Assembly: GCF_000005505.3 (NCBI RefSeq)
Contig: NC_016132.3
Coordinates: forward strand, 58,108,914 to 58,172,913
DNA: 64,000 nt
Source of the DNA: Brachypodium distachyon
Taxonomy: Eukaryota; Streptophyta; Magnoliopsida; Poales; Poaceae
Direction: 5' to 3'
Under the pieces are notes generated by a model. The model searched no databases. It was not told where the DNA came from and saw nothing but the letters and a program-made list of their open reading frames with translations. A program made the translations under genes and the position numbers. Below are positions 60,600 to 64,000 of the stretch, piece after piece (the first letter of the stretch is position 1; the number at the start of each line of letters is the position of its first letter).

Positions 60600-61600
60600 C
60601 CCGAGGCCCGGCCAAAAGTATCCAGGATGCGCCGGAGAGTCATCATGTCGTTCAACACCAGCCGGATAAAGATTGCAGCGTCGTCGGGCATAGAGTGAGG
60701 TGCGGATGCAGGGAAGTCTTCCCGAGAGGGGGGAGAGGCCGCCCTCCTCAGCAGCCCGGCCAATGAGACATTGGAGCGGTTCAATTGCCAGGATGAAGAG
60801 GAAAGGCAACAACGGGTCACCTTGCCGAAGACCACGTCGGTGGGAGATGGACAGCCCCGGCAGCCCATTCAGTAGGACTCGAGAGGAAGAAGTGGAAAGA
60901 AGGATGGCAATCCAATCCCTCCATTTCTGACTGAATCCTCGACCCCGAACAAATCCAGCAGGTAAGGCCATGACACCGTGTCAAACGCCTTAGCAATGTC
61001 CAACTTGAGAAGAATGGGCTGGCTCTTTTTTTCGATGCAAGGATTTAAGGTAGCTTTGGACCAACATGAAGTTATCTTGAATACATCGGCTCTTAATGAA
61101 AGCACTCTGACTATTAGATATTAAGCCATCGATCTTCTTAGCCAATCTTGAAGCAAGCACCTTCATAAACAGCTTTGCAATGCCGTGCATAAGGCTAATA
61201 GGGTGGTAATCCTTGACTTCATGTGCATCAGCGCGCTTGGCGATGAGCACAATGTTGGAGGTGTTGATCGAATCCATGGCCGACGAATTGGCGGCGTAAA
61301 GCTGGTCGAACGCCCTTAAAAACATCAGCACGAATGGTGCTCCAGGCTGAGCGGAAGAAGACGCCGGAGAAGCCGTCCGGCCTCGGCGCACTGTCAGTAG
61401 GCATGTCGTGGATGGCCTGGATGATCTCCTGCTCGGAAAAGGGGGTGTCCAAGCCCGCAAGGTCAGTGACAGGCAGGTGAAGGAGGTCCCAGTCCAAGGA
61501 ACGGTCAGCCATTGAGGGGGTGCCGAGGAGGGAGTTGAAAAAGGACCAGATAATTTGCTCTTTGCAGGATTGCTCAACTGCCACAAAATGGCCGTCAGAG
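60600..61600 (-). pseudogene. LINE ORF2 reverse transcriptase region
   Basis: Blocks in order: DAHEVKDYHPISLMHGIAKL, SAFIKSRCIQDNFMLVQSYL, then a frame change to KLDIAKAFDTVSWPYLLDLF, then another to LSISHRRGLRQGDPLLPFLF. The order and spacing match non-LTR RT motifs 0-5. At least three frame changes disrupt it. Confidence 0.85.
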
Positions 61601-61959
61601 ATGGAGGCAATGAAGTTGCGGCGGCGGCCGCGGCCGCTGGCTTTAATGTGAAAGAATTTAGAGTTGGCATCGCCCAACCGCAGCCAATTGATCCTAGATC
61701 GTTGGCGGATGCGAATTCGCTCGATAACTGCCAGACTAAGAACTCTGCTTTTCAGACTGCGGCGAAGGGCCAACTTGTGCGGCTCGAGAGGCCGAGTTTC
61801 CTGGGCAGCATCGAGCAGCAGGATCGTTTCCTGCGCCTGGGCAAGCTGAACCGCAGTGCAGCCAATTTGGTTCCTGTGCCATCTGCGTAGAGCAGCAACA
61901 GCCTTGCTCATTCGGAAGTTAAGTCTAGAAATAGGGGAAGAGAGGCAGCAAGGTAAAGC

Positions 61960-62753
61960 CCACGCTTCTTCGATGATCTCCCGGAATCCAACCGTGTGAA
62001 CCCAGAAGGCTTCAAATCGGAACGGACGTTTATGGATAGTACGCAGGACACGGTGAAGGACCAGGGGGCAGTGGTCCGACATGGTAGTCGCCAGGGGGGT
62101 CAGCTTGGAGGAGTCAAAGCGAAGATCCCATTCAGCGTCGCAGAACGCTCGGTCAAGTCGCACCAAGATAGGCTGGTCTTGCTCATAAGTCCAGGTGAAG
62201 TGGCGGCCCGCAAGCTTGATCTCCTTCAGGAGGCAGGAGTTGAGGGCATTTCTGAAAAGCTTCATTAGTCTGCGATTCAGGTTTTTAGAGCTCTTGTCAG
62301 CAGCCCAAGTGATGAGATTAAAATCTCCAATCACCAGCCAAGGGCCTAAACACAGGGATCTAGCATGAATAAGCTCCCGGAGGAAATCATCCTTGGAGGG
62401 ATCGTCCACTGGGCCATAGACCGAAGTGAGGCACCACGGAGCGCCACCATCCCTTGGCGACAGGCGGATAGACAAGGAGAATTCACCCGAGAAAATGATT
62501 CCTCCGTCAAACAACTCCTCGTCCCAAAGATAAACCCACCTCTTGTGCCCGAAGCCAGGAGATCGGCAGACCCGGAGAGTCGCGGACCTCCAGCCTCCAG
62601 TCTCCAGGCCGGCGAAACAGCAAACAATTTAGTCTCTTGCAAGCAGAGGATGGAGCAATTTGTCTGATGAACAAGGTTGCGGAGGTAGGCGCGCCTAGCA
62701 GGGGAGTTAAGGCCACGAACATTCCAATTGAGAATTCTTAGATTGTCACACAT
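61960..62753 (-). pseudogene. LINE ORF2 endonuclease region
   Basis: It starts at ATG 62753 (MCDNLRILNWNVRGLNSP) and includes QETKLF. It shifts frame around 62575, then continues with GPWLVIGDFNLITWAADKSS, FTWTYEQDQPILVRLDRAFC and SDHCPLVLHR. These are the conserved blocks of the apurinic-like endonuclease that nicks target DNA for target-primed reverse transcription. Confidence 0.85.
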
Positions 62754-63537
62754 CTTGGAACATGATTGACAACAGCAACATCAAGCGGTCAAGGAGTGGC
62801 CGACAGACAACAAGCAACAGAACACCACACACACTACTACAACAAGGACGAGCAGGACAGCTGCTTGTCAATTTGGAGAACGAGCTACTCAAATTGGAGG
62901 ACGAACTACTCAGTCATGGCTGTAGGAGCCGCCGAGGTGGCATAACAGAGCCACAACATCTAAAGAGTGGAATCCAGGATACCCTGGAGCTCATCGTCCG
63001 GCAGGTTGATACGGGTTCCAGAGTTGGCACGAGCAGCGCGCGCCAGCCGACGGACCTGACGAGCCGACAGTGGAGAAGCAAACACCTCATCAATGCTGAG
63101 TTTCGTTGCCGGTGTGAAGTCATCAACACTCTTGATCAGATCCAGCTGGCGATCGATTCTGGCCTGGGCGCGCTGCCTAGGGGAGAGGGCAGCGGCCTGG
63201 TGCTTCGAGACACGGTTACCGCTCAACGGTTGCATGCGTGGCTTTTTCTTTTCTAGGACGAGAGCGATAACAGAAATACAGGAGCAGTGATTGGTGTACC
63301 TGCCAACAGAAATCTTAGCTCTGAAACACGAGGGCCGAAATTGCAGCATTGTTCTCTGAATTGAATGGCGGACGTATTGCGGAGTTATGGAGCGTTACAG
63401 CACCGAACAGGGCTACGCATAGATACAATCATACAAGTCCTCCCTAAGACTATTCAACGTAGAATCAATCTTTCAAACAGATAAAAAAAAAGGTGATGAA
63501 AACCACAACGTAAAGTACTACTAGATTTTTTCAAACT

Positions 63538-63721
63538 GGGTTAATTTTATATGTACCCTTGTAATTTTGGTGAATTCGAAAAATGCCACTGCAATTATCA
63601 ACTTTTGAAAAATGACATTGCAAATCTGCAGATTCTTCAAAAATATAGTAGGTCGAAAGGTGATGAGAATTGCAGTGACATTTTCCGAATTCGCGAAACT
63701 TGCGGTGACACATATTTACCC
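63538..63721. mobile_element. Foldback MITE with about 60-bp TIRs (184 bp)
   Basis: The left arm starts GGGTTAATTTTATATGTACC and runs through GAATTCGAAAAATGCCACTGCAAT. The right arm, reverse-complemented, starts GGGTAAATATGTGTCACCGC and passes GAATTCGGAAAATGTCACTG. Flanking 9-mers TTTCAAACT and TTTTAGATT match at 6 of 9, all differences being transitions. Long arms and a 9-bp duplication point to a Mutator-type MITE. Confidence 0.65.
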
Positions 63722-63873
63722 TTTTAGATTTGGCACCAGTAGCTTTAAAACATCCTGTATATCCAAAGGTGGAGCTAGCGCTCCATCAAAGCCTGTGCAC
63801 ACGGCTTGAAACCACTTAACAAAGGTGATCATCTAGCTGTAAAAAAAAAATTCTCGCTTGGTTTAACGTATCA

Positions 63874-64000
63874 TCAAGTCATTAAACAACTCACCAGCGA
63901 TCTTGCTGCGTAATTTAGACTTGATAATCTTCATAACCGAGAAATCCCTTTCAACTTATACCGTTGGCACCGGCAATGACAAATTAAGCCAGCTGAATGA
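63874..64000 (-). pseudogene. hAT-type transposase C-terminal fragment (partial)
   Basis: The minus strand from the right edge reads LNLSLPVPTV, then a stop (TAA), then VERDFSVMKIIKSKLRSKIA and GELFNDLMIR to a stop near 63874. The block LPV-x-T-(x)-VER-FS-MK-IK-LR-(I)-(x)-L-(x)-DLM is the dimerisation end of hAT transposases and of the related TTF/zf-MYM-type plant proteins. The premature stop and the eroded downstream frame show it is dead, at least in this part. The rest lies beyond the window. Confidence 0.65.

Larger units (their letters stand above)
59065..63214 (-). mobile_element. L1-type LINE retrotransposon, degenerate (about 4.15 kb)
   Basis: The 17-bp GTTACCGCTCAACGGTT lies at 59048-59064 and 63215-63231 as a perfect target-site duplication. 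A T run at the left end is the poly(A) tail of a minus-strand insertion. From the 5' side: an ORF1 C-terminal remnant (about 63214-62960, ALSPRQRAQARIDRQLDL), the endonuclease (ILNWNVRGLNSPARR, SDHCPL), reverse transcriptase (KLDIAKAFDTVSW, LRQGDPLLPFLFILAIEPL) and a zf-RVT/RNase-H-like tail (FFLWLLARRRVLTADVLLAR, ADHLCYECPWSLAVWD). Several frameshifts split ORF2, and the FADD-type active site now reads MPDDAAIF. It is 5'-truncated in ORF1 and cannot move by itself. Its intact TSD suggests moderate age. Confidence 0.92.

Noticed and set aside
1..64000. CRISPR arrays, operons, ribosome binding sites, rRNA or tRNA genes
   Set aside because: Eukaryotic nuclear DNA; no regularly spaced repeats and no cloverleaf with an internal GGTTCRA box was recognised by eye. 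A tRNAscan run would be decisive.

Overview
The window is nuclear DNA of a flowering plant, and almost certainly of a grass. Coding exons are GC-rich with spliceosomal GT-AG introns. The proteins are plant families (CLT plastid transporter, GT61 glycosyltransferase, plant-type NAD kinase, LRR receptor kinase, F-box/DUF295). Several short elements carry the CTCCCTCCGT-type ends and TA target duplications of grass Stowaway MITEs. About ten genes in 64 kb suggests a compact grass genome, such as Brachypodium or rice. That last step is inference; no species was identified by search.

Layout. 1-170: first exon of an SRP-receptor-beta-like gene running off the left edge (minus). 170-4200: intergenic, with one Stowaway MITE. 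4390-8877: ten-exon CLT-type plastid thiol transporter (plus). 9148-15158: three very small minus-strand genes for two-helix membrane proteins with an OSR (ARGOS/organ-size) core, plus one unrecognised small ORF. 15.2-19.9 kb: gene-free, with repeats and one possible TIR element. 19.9-23.9 kb: two related minus-strand F-box/DUF295 genes, both frameshifted, with a stray MORN-repeat exon of a PIP5K-type gene between them. 24.9-32.1 kb: a decayed plasma-membrane H+-ATPase relative that has lost its catalytic P and N domains. Its 5-kb intron also holds a dead hybrid proline-rich protein gene and a 1.3-kb Mutator-like element with a perfect 9-bp target duplication.

34.07-35.12 kb: intronless ARM-repeat protein (minus). 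37.97-39.70 kb: intronless GT61 Golgi glycosyltransferase (minus). 42.87-43.93 kb: a second Mutator-like element with ~170-bp terminal repeats around GC-rich filler, a Pack-MULE candidate. 47.5-53.5 kb: eleven-exon NAD kinase 1-type gene (plus), with a MITE-in-MITE nest just upstream. 54.54-57.83 kb: two-exon LRR receptor-like kinase whose HRD motif is altered, so probably a pseudokinase (plus). 59.06-63.21 kb: a broken L1-type LINE (minus) bounded by a perfect 17-bp target duplication. 63.5-64.0 kb: a foldback MITE, then the C-terminal remnant of a hAT-type transposase-like gene at the right edge.

The intact genes are ordinary housekeeping or signalling genes with no shared pathway and no operon-like logic. 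The unusual content lies in the small OSR cluster, the catalytic-domain-less H+-ATPase relic, and the well-bounded transposons. I did not find a clearly new biological system. Exon coordinates were derived by hand from frame continuity and GT-AG sites.
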